From contig NC_133284.1 of assembly GCF_005239225.2 (NCBI RefSeq), positions 3,501,770 through 3,565,769 of the forward strand: DNA of 64,000 nucleotides, read 5' to 3'. How positions within the stretch are numbered: the stretch's first letter is position 1; each line of letters opens with the position of its first letter. The stretch is from Populus alba (lineage: Eukaryota; Streptophyta; Magnoliopsida; Malpighiales; Salicaceae). This document shows positions 34,772 to 47,876 of the stretch, in pieces. Position numbers and translations under genes: made by a program. The notes below the pieces were generated by a model. That model had not been told where the DNA came from and did not search any database. It worked only from the letters and a program-made list of their open reading frames with translations.

Positions 34772-37700
34772 AATAATTGAATGATGGAGTACAAAAATAT
34801 AAAATAAATACATTTTTGTGAATTTTATACATTAAAAACTAAAAGAATATACATAAACATGTTTTCACTACCAATCTTTTCTATTCCAAAATAATAATCG
34901 AAGAAAACTCTTATTCTTTTGTTTTCTCTTGTTTCAGTAGTCATATGAAAGAATATATCCGAGTATTTGTCTCTTGCTTGCCGTGGGGATATCGGAATGT
35001 TTCTTCGAGGTTACTTTATTTTTTTTTGTGTGGATTTAATCGAAGAAAAATATATTGATTTTATGTGGTGAACCAATTAAGTTCTTGTGTATGTTAATCA
35101 TAGAGTACATCAAGTAAAGTAAAATACACTAAAGTAAAGCTAAAGGAGGCTGCATTTTTATTTTATATAAAAAAAGCTTACTTTATAGATGCATTAACCA
35201 TAGAGAAAAGAGACTTAGTTTCTATAGTCTAACAAAAATAATTAACTTGTGTTTTTGAAATTAGGTATTCAATTTTTATATTTTTTAAAAAACTAATTTA
35301 TAACTTAGTGTGTGTTTGAAAATGTGATTACGATTGCTTTTTAAAAATATTTTTCTTGCTGAAATATATCAATATTTTTTTATTTTTTAAAAAATTATTT
35401 TTGATATCAGCACATCAAAACAACCTAAAACATATAAAAAAATTAAATTTTTATGAACACAATTTGCACTATGTTCCCAAATGAAGCCTTAATCTCTCTG
35501 TCTTTCTCTCTCTCTTCATTTCTTCCTCTTTCCAATTTATTTTAATTCTTATTTTTTTCATATAAAAAAAAGTAAAGATCAAATGACAAACTAAATTATA
35601 AAAAATGATATTTTTTAGAACAATCAATTCGCCTTTTGGCTCCTCACGTTGAATATCATGATTGTAATCCAACAATTTCTTTCTTAATCATCATAATTAG
35701 CATCCCCAAATATATTTTTTTAATATTTTCAACAATTGATTTCCAATAGGAAGGGATAAAATATATAATAGCAAAATTATAAATTAGATAACATTTGGTC
35801 TTCTTATCTAATAATAGAAAGAAAATTATTAGTTTAGTCAGATATTTTTTTTGTTCTTGCTCTAAACCACATATATTTCAAATATTATAGTTTTGTAGAG
35901 ATTAAAATAATTAATTTTTATTTATTTATTTTATATGTAAAAATCTATTCTACAATAATTTTAATTAAATATATTTCTTTTAAAAAAACTCTACTACGTA
36001 CAACTAAATTTATTTTTTTTAAAATCAGAAATATAAAAACTATCACAGTAAAAAACATCCACTTATTCCACTTCTCTTTTGGATTTCAAAAATAAAATAC
36101 GGAAAGATTGAAAATAATAATAATAAAGGTTAAAGGAGATGGGACGTATGGACCACGTAGGATTAACAATAAGCATTATGCAGGTTAGGATTAATTAGGT
36201 GAAGAGCCTATTAATTATATAATACTCAAGATTAATTATGTTAAAAATTCACCTTGTTGGATTTAACGATCCAAACACAAAAAGAGTCGGATGGCAATTA
36301 TTAACTAATATTTTAAAAGGCGTGGAAAATTACTATAGATTTCTTCATGCTACATGCTTTTTATTTTTATTTTTTATTAATGGGTTTTACAGCCCTATTT
36401 TTCTATTTACTTGTTTCACTTGATAATGCAAAACTTAATAACATAGAATAGAAATGAGAATAAAATCTTCCATTTGATTTTTTTTAATTAAAATAGCTTT
36501 TAATTATTGTCTTGAAATATATATAAAAAATAGAAATAAATAAGACATGTTGTCCTTATCTCTTGTTTTGAAAAAAAAAAAATCATTTTAAAATTATTTC
36601 AAAAACAAATTTATTTATACTTTTGTCTTTATCTCCCGAAACAGGTATATTTATATCTTATAATTTCAAACACTAATCAAAACTTAATTGAAAAGTTACT
36701 TGACAATATCTTGGGAAGTTAGGGTCAAATTTCGCAATTAAGTCGAGACAAATAAAAAGAGAAAAATAAAGAGAACAGGAAATAAAAGGAAAGCAGACAA
36801 ATGGTTTTCAATTTATAAAAAGAAAGAAAGAGATGTGGGTCAAGATTTAAAAAGAAATAAATTAAAAAAAAAAAAAGAATCCTTTGAAAATTATTACTTG
36901 CCAAAACATGAATGGAGCCATATCCTTTTCAAATTAAGCTTAAGGTGACCAATCTTTTTCATACCATATATCCACCATTCCCTCATTATTTTTCAAACCA
37001 CATGGACTCCAACGTTGCCGACACTGCTCCTTTTTCTGGGTTTTAATTTTACAAAATCCAATTCTTAATTATATTTAATTCATTGGTCTTCCTTTTCTTG
37101 CATGTTTGAGAATGTTGGTAGAGTTTTTTTTTTAAAGTGTTTTTTAATTAGAAATATATCAAAATAATATATATATTTTTTTATTTTTTAAAAATTATTT
37201 TTGAAATCAGCTCATCAAAATAATCTAAAAACAAAAAAATTAATTTGAAGTAAATAAAAAAATAAAAAAATTCAAAATTTTTTAAAAGTATTTTTGAAAC
37301 ACAAAAATAAAATAATTTTCTGGAAAAGTACGTTAAAATTTAATTATTGTGATTTAAGAAACTAATAAATTGGCCCCTTTTATTTTGAGAATTATGTATT
37401 ATATTGTTACCTAAAATGATGTGTTGTCACAAACTTAATTACATTTAGCAATTAGTTTTATTTTTTATGAAAAAAATATCATTTAACCTTTCAAATAATT
37501 ATAATCTTATTCAAATATCTAAGAAAATTAATTATTTCTTTATTTATTGTTTTAATATATTTTAAAAGTAAAAAAACATTTTTTTTAAATACATTGAAGT
37601 CAGTTCCTTCTTGCTAAAAAATTACAAAGATTTAATGTGGCTGAAGTTATTAGTTTCTTGAAAATATAGGGACTGAGTTGTAATTTTCCAATCCTGAAAG

Positions 37701-38818
37701 TATACTGCTCTTTCAAATTGTCAAACCACCCTCTAATTGGACTTCTCACTCTAAACCTGACACGTGTCTCTCTCGAGTCAATTGCTTAACCAGCAAAATC
37801 AATCCACACATAAAGCCGAAAGAAATCTTTTAATTAAACCCACAAATACCCATACAAATTGCACCACGTGTTGCTTTTGAGTTAATTATTAGCAAGAATA
37901 GAATAGGTTTATCTGGCCAAGTAACCCCCTTTACTTTAATAAATAAATATCTCTTTTAACATGTCGGCTGTGCCAAGAATTATGCTCTTCATATTTTAGC
38001 ACATAAATATATACTCCATGAAATTAATATTTTTAGAATCATAAAAATCTATAAATTAATCAAAATATTATTAAGATTGGACTGGACATAAATATTATTT
38101 AATTGAGATTATTAATTTATCAATTTTATACTGTAAAGTACAATATAGTTTATATGAAAACTGATTAGAAGAATATTTAAATTTAACACATGAATATTAA
38201 CTTGAAAAAAATCCATGAGTGTTAAAATTGGAAAAAAAAAAAAAAAATCAAAGTTTTGTTACTCCCAATAAGAGGACCGTTTTCTGACTGTTAAAGAGGC
38301 AAGAAATTTGAAATCAAAATTTAAAAAATCGGAGCCCACATGAACATACGATGACGGATGACTAGATTACTGTTTTTATTTTAATTAAATTAAACAAGTA
38401 TAAGTAAATAAATAAATAAATACGTGCTAATTTGCAATTAGGACAAGTCCTTATTACATCTCTCTCTCTCTATATATTATATATATATAAAATGCCGTCC
38501 GTCGCCTGTCGGTGCACGTTGATAATAACACCTACTACTATATAGTTTGATGAAAATGGCACAAAAACTCTGATATTCTCTCAACCCTAAACCCGCTCTG
38601 TCTCTCTCTTTAAAAGGGCTGTATGCTGTCTGTCTGTGGTGCTTGTTGAAAGTGAAAAAACCCCCCCCCCCCCCAAAAAAAAAAAAAAAAAAAAGTGAGA
38701 AGAGGAGAAGGAAAGGGAAGGTCTGGCCGGGTTAAAGAGCATAGCTGTGAGAGTTGTTGGTGGGTTCAGTAGGAGAAGGAAAGCCAGGACGAAGAAAATT
38801 AAAGTTGAAGATAAGTTG
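34772..38818. other. AT-rich intergenic region upstream of the small conserved gene
   Basis: No gene recognised. Foldback AT-rich elements lie at about 35321-35462 (partial) and 37118-37312. A CT/TA microsatellite is at about 38457-38490. The last 300 bases are the promoter and leader of the gene at 38819, including a C14 run directly followed by A20 at 38661-38694. The frame at 36238-36423 is chance. Confidence 0.5.
37118..37312. repeat. AT-rich foldback element (MITE-like)
   Basis: Same layout as at 20100: left end TTTTAAAGTGTTTTTTAATT, core TATATCAAAATAATATAT and ATTTTTGAAATCAGCTCATC, right end AAAGTATTTTTGAAACAC. Target-site duplications are not clear by eye. Confidence 0.55.
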
Positions 38819-40628
38819 ATGGATTTGTGGCATAAGATGATCTTCCCTGTTAGGAGAGTTTGGCTTTCTGTTTCTGCTCGTGTCAAAGCTCGCAAAAATG
38901 GTCTGTCTCTTCTTTCTTTCTTTTTCTTTCTCCTCAGCTTTTATTTTTCCCTCGTAAATCTGCAGCTTTTTTCTTGGTTAGCTCCCTTTTCTTAATTTAT
39001 GTTTATTTGTTCTTTTCAATCTGTATATGTTGCAGAAATTATTTTTCAAAGAGCCTAAATCCAATGTTTGGAAATAAACAATCAAGAAGTATGCTTAGTC
39101 TTGGTAGTGTTCATATTTCACAGCATAATTATCTTTAATGCTTAAAAAGAATTCAGTGATGTGGGGCAAGATTTTATTGTTGATTGAGCTTGATTAGCAG
39201 CTCAAAGCTGCTAGAAAACTTGTTCATGAATTATTTTTATGTTTTTATTTTTTTGGAAGATTCCATTTGTGATGAAAACATCCACAAAGAGAAATCCACT
39301 TGAAGACAGACAATCTGAGACTGTTTCCACTATACAGAATTGTCAAATCAAGCAATTATTAGCTAGTGACCCGAATAAGGAAAATTAATTACTTAAAATT
39401 CACGTGAGATTTTAGGCTGTAATTATTGAGTATTTATGATATACGAGAGAGATCAATTCGAAGAAAAAAAGAAAGAAAAAAAAAATATTTTTTAATAAAA
39501 AAAGAATTCTTGTGATTTTTTTTTTTTATGGGATCGATATAATTTTTTTCATTTACATAGTAGTTATAGTTTATAAAAAAGTTAGGAACTTGGAAGAGAT
39601 TAAAAAAAAAAAAAAATATGTCGTCCGAATTAATCAAGGTTTCTCCTTTTAATAGAATTATTACTATTATTTAAAAATTATGAATGGATCTTCCACAAGC
39701 TTGTAACATTCATTACAAGAAGATTTGTAATCTACGAATTCTGTTTTTATTCAATTATTTATGTAGTGAAATGAAGGATAGATAGCTTATAAGATTCTCC
39801 CAACAACTAGCATCATCCACTAGTATCAATCCACTTAAAAACAAACAAATAAAAAAAGATGAAGCTTGAATTCCAGGAGTCATGGCTACCATCAAATTGA
39901 TAGGGAATTGTTAACTGCCTTGTTTCTTGTACTTGCCATCTATTAGAAAAACTCTATATCAAAAGCTGGAGATGCAATTGTCAATTAACAGCATAAAGAA
40001 ACATACAAATGCCTTCCGGGAAACATCAGCAGCCGAAAGATGAGCCCTGCAATAGGATCAACATCATTTTTAGTGCGACTTTATGCTCAGGTCATTTCAG
40101 TAATGGTCCTGACAGCAGCAAAAGTGTTTTTTCTAGTCACAACTTCAGTGGCCATATGTGCTCCCCAGATGGGTCCATGTCCACTCCTAATCCTTCTGGT
40201 GCTAGGGAGGAGCAAGGACCACCACTGAAACCTCAATAAATCCTGTACCAAAACAAACTTCAGAATAGTCTTGTATATCCCAATCACTTTGGAGGTATCG
40301 GATGGTTAATGTCATTTATTTTATTTAGGTATACGGTCAAGCAATGGGGTCCCAGCTTCATTTATGATACCTTTTCAGCAGTAGAAAATACATGTGCAAC
40401 TCACAAGTTCTTCTCCCTCTGTTTTGAGCAGGTGCTAATCTTCTGAAGCTTCACAATGATGTACAGACATGTGGATATGAAGATGTGCAAGTGATGTGGG
40501 AAATTCTAAGGAGATCGGAATCAGAGCTGATGGCAAGTCATCCAAAGCGCAAGCAACGGCCTTTTTGGAGAGTTTTTGTATGGTCTAACCACAGTGCAGC
40601 CTCATCCTTCTCTGCAAATCACTCCTGA
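38819..40628 (+). CDS. Small conserved plant protein of unknown function (92 aa), two exons
   Basis: Exons 38819-38900 and 40432-40628 around a 1.5-kb GT-AG intron give 92 aa. The protein starts MDLWHKMIFPVRRVWLSVS, then LLKLHNDVQTCGYEDVQVMW (about residues 31-50), an acidic helix (EILRRSESEL), a basic KRKQRPFWRVFVWSNHS stretch, and a Ser-rich end. I recognise it as a small family conserved across flowering plants (as in Arabidopsis At3g11600 and At5g06380) with no settled biochemical role. No signal peptide or membrane segment is evident. The upstream ATG at 38747, in frame, would add 24 basic residues; I chose 38819 because the family begins MDLW. The first exon alone looks like a longer ORF because the intron is open for a stretch. 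Confidence 0.8.
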
Positions 40629-43369
40629 TACAAAACTCCTGCTTGATATTATGTAAGAATAATATGCTGCCTTTGTCTTTCAACTCGACATGGGCATTCA
40701 TTCATCATTTTCCTATCCAACGGCCGTCATTGCGGTAGCATGGTACAGAGCTGTTGCAGGGGTATCCAAATCGGTTCAATATGAATGTGTCAAGTTTACC
40801 TTATAGCGAGTAAACAACTATCAGTTACATAATGTGCCTTCTGTAAATACACAATGTTTTGTCATGACCCACAGCCATAAATGAAAGCTTCCCCACAAGC
40901 AATGTCAGGAAAGAAAGGATACTATGGTAGAAACTAGCAGTAATCCAATGTGAGAACATGGACGACCAGCCCCCCTATCCATAACGGAGGGGGGGGGGGA
41001 TTGCTAAAACACAGGCCAGTTATGAAAGCAATCTATACCATGCTCAATAATCCATATAACATGATTTTGCATTTCTGAACAAGAGACATTAGATTAAACC
41101 ATACACAGAGAAAAGGAAACTGTCAGTTTCTTGTAAAGCTAATAGTATCATCGCCCGGATACACCATACACTAATGGAATTTGATTAACTTCCTGTAGAC
41201 TATCATTTTCCTCTCTACAAGAAAGATGCTAAAAGAGTAACTGTAGCACCAAGGAATTTTGAAAGAAACCGTCACGTTCTGAAATGTCTAAAGGGAGAGG
41301 CAAAAGGAAACAACAAGATGCTTACAAACAGAGAATATTCGTCAGGTCGGGCAGAATTCTTGAAATTTTTGCACAAGCAATCATGCCACTGAGTTGTGTG
41401 AGTGTTTTTTCATATGATGAACACTTGCACAAAGCAAACATGGGCAAAGCAAAAATAAACGCATACGGGCTCCGTGGTTTTGTTGATTGCTACAAGGGGA
41501 GTTTAAGAAAGCCTTTGATTCTTGCAAATGGTAACGTGAAAAGACAGGGTTACCATGGATCAAAAGCACAATAAACTATCTTAATTTTCATCTCTCATGC
41601 TCTACTGATATCTATTGATTAATTGAAAATTAATATAACAGCAAAAAACAGAGCAGAGGTTAAACAAGAAATCTACGTCTTCTCATCTACAGAGCAAGGT
41701 CGAGATATTTCAATGTGTTCCAAAATAGTGATGATAAAGAAAGCCATCTTGGCCTGCTCTAGAATGGTGATTGTGCACATGGAAGACTGTCGATTGTTGT
41801 TTATCTTCTACCATGACAATATTATCTACTAGTAATGAAGTAACAACTGCTGGCGGCCAATATTTCAAAAGTTAAAGCACATAGTTTTCACTTCAATATT
41901 TGAGGAAGAAAAGTCCACCATGAACCGTAAGACAGGGGCCAGAAGTCCCTTGCGTGGGCTCCTCCTCCTTCGGCCATTGATGGGTCTTTATTAGACGGTA
42001 ACTCTGAACAAGATAGTCATCAAATGGAAACCATTTTGCAGTTTCACATAGGAAATCCATTTCTACGAGAAAAGTGTCTCAAGCACAAACACATCACTAT
42101 TAACATGCGGGGGGAAAGCTATGACAATCACTTCTTCATCATGTGTTGTAGTATTCATAAATTATTTATGATAATAACAAGCTTCAAAATTAAAAGGATA
42201 CATATAGCCTAAATCAACAATTTTAGAATGTTCTCTTTTTAGTCTAGCTTATTAATAAGGACATCACTAATGACATCATATTAGCTATTATTGTTATTAC
42301 TAGCCTTGTTAATGTCATAATTAACAACATAATCATTATTTTATCTATCTCATTATAGAATAGTAAAAAACTCTAATTCGCAACTTATTTCTTAACAAAT
42401 ACTGCTTGTTGTTCTTCAACTCTCAATCCACCTCACACTGTATGGTTTATGGCCCTAATACCATGGAAAGAGTCTTGATCCTTGTGACTACCTTTTAGTA
42501 TGTCTAAGGGGCTATTGTCACTTTCCAAAGTCTTCTTTAGGGCTTTCAAGTAGAGTTAATACTTGTTGGTTTAGCACGTTTCACAACTACAATTAATACC
42601 TCTTTGTTGGTTTAGCATCCTTCACAACTACACTCGCTTGGCTGTCATCAACTAATTAAGACCCTTGAACCTTCTTGGAGAAGGATTCCAGGTTCTAGTC
42701 CACAAGTAAAACTACTTAGTTTATAAAGAAAATACTTTAAAAAGTCACATTATGATATTAGAGACAGGGAGTGCCTCTCCTATGGAAACATTAGAGATAG
42801 AAATGAAGAAACTTCACGATCGTATTTCTGGAAATGAGTGTGTGTGCATGAAAACAAATTTTAGTATCAATTGACAAAAAGAAAGAAAATGTATGTTAGT
42901 TCAAAGAGGAGTTAAAGCCAACAATTAATTTCCTGGTTCATATTAAAATCAGCAACAATCAGCAATAGGTAACTTGTTACTATTCAGGACCCCAACAATT
43001 CTACTGTAGATAATACATGTACAGGAACTTTTACAAATTGCATTTTTTTTACCTTCCTAACAAGCTAGACAAATTATTCCTGCAAAACTGTTTCTAAGAA
43101 TTTCTCTCAACTAAAAGCAGAAAAACTATGCTAAGAATACAACAGAGCATCCAAGCAAGGGCATTCTGTTCTTTGATTACCTTTGATTGGTTGCTATAAA
43201 ACGTGGTACTCTCTTGCTCTGGCTCAAGTTTATCTTGTTGGAGGCAGAGTTGTATGACAAGGTAAGGAAACTAATTCAAGAGGCTAGGAAAGGAGTTGAC
43301 TACAACAAATCTGCTCCTTTGGACTAGCCATCAAACTATTCACATCCCAAACATAATTTCTCTAGGACT
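40629..43369. other. Region between convergent small-protein gene and SAGA subunit gene
   Basis: It contains the 3' UTRs of both neighbours. No further gene is supported. The 96-codon frame at 41284-41574 and the 69-codon frame at 41623-41832 have no domain or splice context. A G-run lies near 40988-40999. Confidence 0.45.
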
Positions 43370-44416
43370 TCATTCTTCTGATGGGTGCGTGCATATTTTC
43401 TCCAGCAGCAAGGGCCAGTCTTCTCCAAGCTGCTGTGGGTTAAGCTCCATTGCAACTTTCAAATCCAGTAAAGATATCAGGAAGTGGGATCTCTGTTCTT
43501 GCATTCCACCTAAAATCCTATTGCTACTTTGCACCTGAAAACGATGGCCTGGAAGAAAGCCATTAACAAGCTTCCCCTCAGAATGGCTCTCCTGGGAATT
43601 ATTTTTTGTCAAATCACATCCACGCCTTCTATTAGTGAGTTCAATGCAGGACTTGATCAACCTTTTTAAGTAAGCATCCAAGCTGCTATTCAGCAAATTG
43701 GCAGAGTCCATTGATACACCATCAAGGCCATGCGCTGCTGCAATCTGCTGCATTTGTTCTCTCAGTGTCTGTGTATCCAGCAATCCACCACTATCATACG
43801 AGCTAGCACATCTGTCATTGCTTGCTAAAGTCAAAGGCCCACGGGAACCACCTGCACTCACGATGCAAAATGGAATTCCAAGTGGTGCCTGAAGTGGAGT
43901 AGATATCTCAGATATTTCACTCTGTTCTTTACTATGTACAGATACCAAACCATCAGTTGACTGCTTTATTTGTGATAATTTTGCAGGACGCTGAAGGGAA
44001 ACTTCCCCTTCTTGATGATGCTGCACCAGCTTCTGTATTCCATCTTCTGAAGCTATATTATCATCTGTAATGGTTGACTGATGAGAAGAAAAATCCGCCT
44101 TCCCATTCGGATAAGAATAGGACCAGTCACTTGCAGATGTAGGAACCTCCTTATCAGGGCTTGGCAGCGGCGGCGGGACAGTGGCATTACAAGCATTTTT
44201 CAAAATTGAACGTATAAATTGATTATGTAACAGAACATTATCTTTCCCAATAACAGAAACACAGAGCTTATTAAACTCAACCTTGCTCAGCTTCAGACTC
44301 AAAAATCTATTCAAATAATAGAAGTACAACTTCGACCTGTCTGCCCCAATTCTCTTCACTATCTGAACTTTCAACTCCGCGAGATTTACCCGCGAATGCT
44401 GAGATGACGGGTGCAT
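43370..44416 (-). CDS. SAGA complex Ada1-like subunit, single exon
   Basis: A 348-aa protein starting MHPSSQHSRVNLAELKVQIV. It matches the plant family annotated as transcriptional regulator of RNA polymerase II, SAGA subunit (Ada1/TADA1 related; Arabidopsis At2g24530 type), which forms part of the histone-fold core of the SAGA coactivator. The N-terminal block (LSKVEFNKLCVSVIGKDNV, LHNQFIRSILKNAC, residues about 45-85) and the distal block (LREQMQQIAAAHGLDGVSMD, then LLNSSLDAYLKRLIKSCIEL, about 225-265) are conserved. The linker between is polar and probably disordered. An in-frame ATG at 44446 would add ten residues; I prefer 44416 because the family begins right before the QHSR.NLAELK block. 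The gene likely has a leader intron, since the upstream 400 bases are leader-like. A CAG5 repeat lies at 44828-44842. Confidence 0.85.
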   Translation of the reverse strand: MHPSSQHSRVNLAELKVQIVKRIGADRSKLYFYYLNRFLSLKLSKVEFNKLCVSVIGKDNVLLHNQFIRSILKNACNATVPPPLPSPDKEVPTSASDWSYSYPNGKADFSSHQSTITDDNIASEDGIQKLVQHHQEGEVSLQRPAKLSQIKQSTDGLVSVHSKEQSEISEISTPLQAPLGIPFCIVSAGGSRGPLTLASNDRCASSYDSGGLLDTQTLREQMQQIAAAHGLDGVSMDSANLLNSSLDAYLKRLIKSCIELTNRRRGCDLTKNNSQESHSEGKLVNGFLPGHRFQVQSSNRILGGMQEQRSHFLISLLDLKVAMELNPQQLGEDWPLLLEKICTHPSEE

Positions 44417-47219
44417 CTCTCTCACCACATAGTCGACAAAAACCAAAAAGACAAAAGAGTAGCAAAAATCACTGTTACTTTCCCTCCCAAAACTTAAAAT
44501 TCACGAGACGAAGCCAAACCCTAGTCACATTAACAGCCAAACTTCACAACGAAAAAAACCCTTCATTGATCTTACCAAAAATTTGAACACTTTCAATATA
44601 ACTCCTATAAAGAAAACCCCTCCTTTCTTCAAGGAGAAGCTATCAATTTCAACTTTTCAGATACCCCCCAGCAAAGCTACGGAGCTTAAAATAATGGGTT
44701 TTGCGAAATGGATACAAGACAAGAGGGGAGATGTGAGATTCTAGAGAGAGAAAGCTTTGAATGGTGTCTGACCTTGTATGAAGCTGGAAGATTTTTCAGA
44801 TTCCGAAAGAAATCAAATTCGATGTAGCAGCAGCAGCAGCAGCTAGCTGGCTACCATCCTTCGTTCTCTCTTGCACAAAACTATAAAGTGCTGGCAGCTT
44901 GGCTTAATAATTCTTTGCTTTCACTTTCTCTCCCTAGAATTCACACACATTTTCTTGGGATTTCAAATCATTTCGAGGTTTTCTCTTTCTCCGTCGAATT
45001 TTTTGTTGGTTTTTCAGTGACATTTTTAACTTTTATTTAAAATGAAATAATAGTAAACCTCACCGTTTTGGATCCCATCTCTTATTTCACCTTTCAGTTT
45101 CTTGTCCGCAGACTGGAAATTCTAGCTGTTAAATAAAGGTATCTTTTCCACCTGTTAGTGTTTTTCCTCGTAACATTTTAAGTAGGTTAGTTACAGTGTT
45201 TTTTTTTCATCATTTTCTTTTTCTTTTCAATCTCGTCTTTCCAAATTATATTACCATGTTTTTATACAATAATATTTTATTTATTTTGTTTTGCATGATA
45301 TCACATAAACAAAATATTATGAAATATTTTAAATATAAATTAAAGATTGATTTTGTAAAATAAAATTTTGTTTTGTAATTAAAAGAAATAAAAGAACAAG
45401 AAATAAATTTAATGAGAAAAAAAAACCATTCTGCATTCGGCATGAAAAACTTTAACTTGATGCTAGTATATTATTTAGTATTTATTATTTTATCATTTTA
45501 TATTTTGATATCAAATTTAATTTTTTTTATATTTCAGTCCTTCAATGTTAATAAAAATACAAAAATAATTGAAAAATATTGAGAAGGAAAAGGTCATGTT
45601 ATCTACTTTTAAGGCCAATCATGGTATTGGTGTCAATGGGTCTTCTTTTTAAGAATAGTTTCGTGAAGATGATGTTGCTCTTTAATTATGCAAGAAAAAA
45701 TAGAGCATGATAAATATTTTATTTATTGGTTTAAATTGTTTAGAGTATATTTTGCGATTGAAAATGAGTTTATTAAGATTTATATAATTTTTTTTTAAGT
45801 GATTTCAAGTTTAAATAAATTAAAAAATTATCCAAAAAGCATTATGTTGTATGTCACAATTTACGATATTTTGTTTACTTAAAAAGACAAATTGGAGCAA
45901 ACAATGTGTTACCATCATTTTAAAAAAATAATTTATTTAAATTTTAATTAATACTCTCTCTTATTTGTTAATTTTTTTTTTCATATTTTTTTAAATAGTA
46001 ATTAATCTTTTTATTTTTTAAAGAACTTTTTTGTACTTCAAAAAAATTATTGTACCTTGTCTTTAATTTTTTTCTATTATATTATATATAAATAAGTTGT
46101 ATTTGCATGATATATTTATAAAAATAAATATTATAATTTTTAAAAAATCAAAATTAAAATAAACAAAAGCACACACACATAAATAATAATGGTCGGGTTA
46201 AATATTTACATCTTTGTCAGATAGATTATCCTTTTGTTTTAGTATTTAATTATTGTTTTTTAATTTATATGTTTTTTAATTTTTTATTAAACATGAACAA
46301 CATTTTTTTATTTTTCAATTAATATACAAAAACACATCCATAAAATCAACGCTATGAGTTAGAAGCTCATTGATATTATTTTTTGGTCTTTAAATCTATG
46401 ATAAATAGCATTATCCAACTAGAATGTTTGTGAGATAAGGGTAGAGTTCATTTTCATTTTTTAAAAAAGAATACAATATTAATATTGAAGATTTATCTGA
46501 AGCCATCAATATAATTATTTTTACAGCAGTTTTCACTTGTTTCTTTCATACATCGCAGCTTGGAGCTCGTGCATCAATCCTGAGCATGCCATATTGGCCT
46601 GTTAAAACTCTAAGAACACGAATCCTACATCAGTTTTATGGCTAGTGTGGATTCTGTGGAAGGTCATCCCAAAAACCAACTTTACTTCGACAAGAACAGC
46701 AGACAATTATGATTGTATTAGATTGGAGATTGCTCTCAACAACATTCATGTGAAAGCTGCTAACAGAAGTTACTTTGAGATTATCCATAACCATGACGAT
46801 ATACAAATCAGATTGTAGCTCATCACAACAGAATCTGGTGTTCTTGAACCATGCTTGTTATCTCGATGATGGCTTCATTGCCAGACACGTAAAGATAACC
46901 AACAGATTATAGAAGAAATTCATCAGAAAAAAGTTTTTTTCATAGCTGGGTTCACATATCATGATCAACCATGATGAGTTTTAGAGTGAAACAAGTAGGC
47001 TGGCGAAGTATCTGCAATTATGAAACCAACTCAGCCAAAACTAGAATCCTGCTACTTGCAATGTCCAGAGTTGAGATTTCATTATAAAAACGATAGAATT
47101 TCATTAAACCAAGGATATTATTATTCAACTAAAACAAATGCAATCATTTCAAAACGAAACAATAAAAAAAGGGGTGAAAAGAATAGGGTGAAACCTAGAA
47201 ACTTTTAGATGCTTTCCTT
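44417..47219. other. SAGA-gene leader/promoter and AT-rich intergenic DNA
   Basis: 44417-44950 is leader and promoter of the minus-strand Ada1-like gene, with a short CAG repeat at 44828-44842. From 45.0 to 46.5 kb the DNA is AT-rich without genes. From 46.55 to 47.0 kb composition is more gene-like, but every frame has stops and I recognise no product. Confidence 0.4.
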
Positions 47220-47386
47220 CTCTTCTTCCACTCATTCGTTTTTCTTTCAGTAGAGGTCAACGAAGTTGACAAAATACAAATTAGATCTCTTCACAACTGA
47301 TGTTTACTTGTCCTTTTGAACCCTGCCTCCAAAAATCCTGGCAAGAATCCACTGGAAGCAATAAATGCATGATGCAAAAAGGGCAC

Positions 47387-47860
47387 CTGCAAAAATTTGT
47401 TTGTAACTATCAGACTAAAATTTCACACACAAGAAGAGGAGCACAATTCTAGAATTTCGTATAAATAAGTAGAGGAAAATATTATATGGTTACGATTGCC
47501 CAAGGTGAAAAATCAACTTTATAAATCCATATCCTTCAATTATTTTTGTGCCATGTAAAACATGCCAAAAAATACAAGTCAAAATTGCGCTTGAAGACTA
47601 ACTCGAGTACTCAAAAGACATGCACAATCACACATTCATATGTAAACAACCAAAATGAGGTCCAGCATAATGCAAAATGCTCACACCTCAAAATAGAGGG
47701 GACGTGTGTGAACTTTACACCTAAGATCGTGAATCCCTATAAATTCAGGGTATTGAGATGCTCAAGTTCACTGATTGTCAGATTCTCCCGTTCTTAACAT
47801 TATTGCTTCTCAAGAAATGATACTCAACCCGGTTTACATGTTTCAATGTTAAGGTTGTAC
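47387..47860 (-). other. Likely 3' UTR intron of the epimerase gene
   Basis: On the minus strand, 14 transcribed bases after the stop codon, there is a donor ACAG|GTACAACC (47861/47860) and, about 470 bases on, an acceptor TTTTTGCAG (47387) followed by transcript-like DNA. The junction would lie well under 50 nt from the stop, so it should not trigger nonsense-mediated decay. Inferred from splice signals only. Confidence 0.45.
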
Positions 47861-47876
47861 CTGTAAAAAAGATGCA

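Noticed and set aside
41284..41574. 96-codon ORF between the small-protein and SAGA genes
   Set aside because: No recognisable domain, frames on both strands are equally open, and it lies in likely 3' flanking DNA.
46550..47000. Gene-like composition on the plus strand (frames with IRLEIALNNIHVKAANRS)
   Set aside because: Every frame is broken by stops, and no family was recognised; too weak to call a pseudogene.
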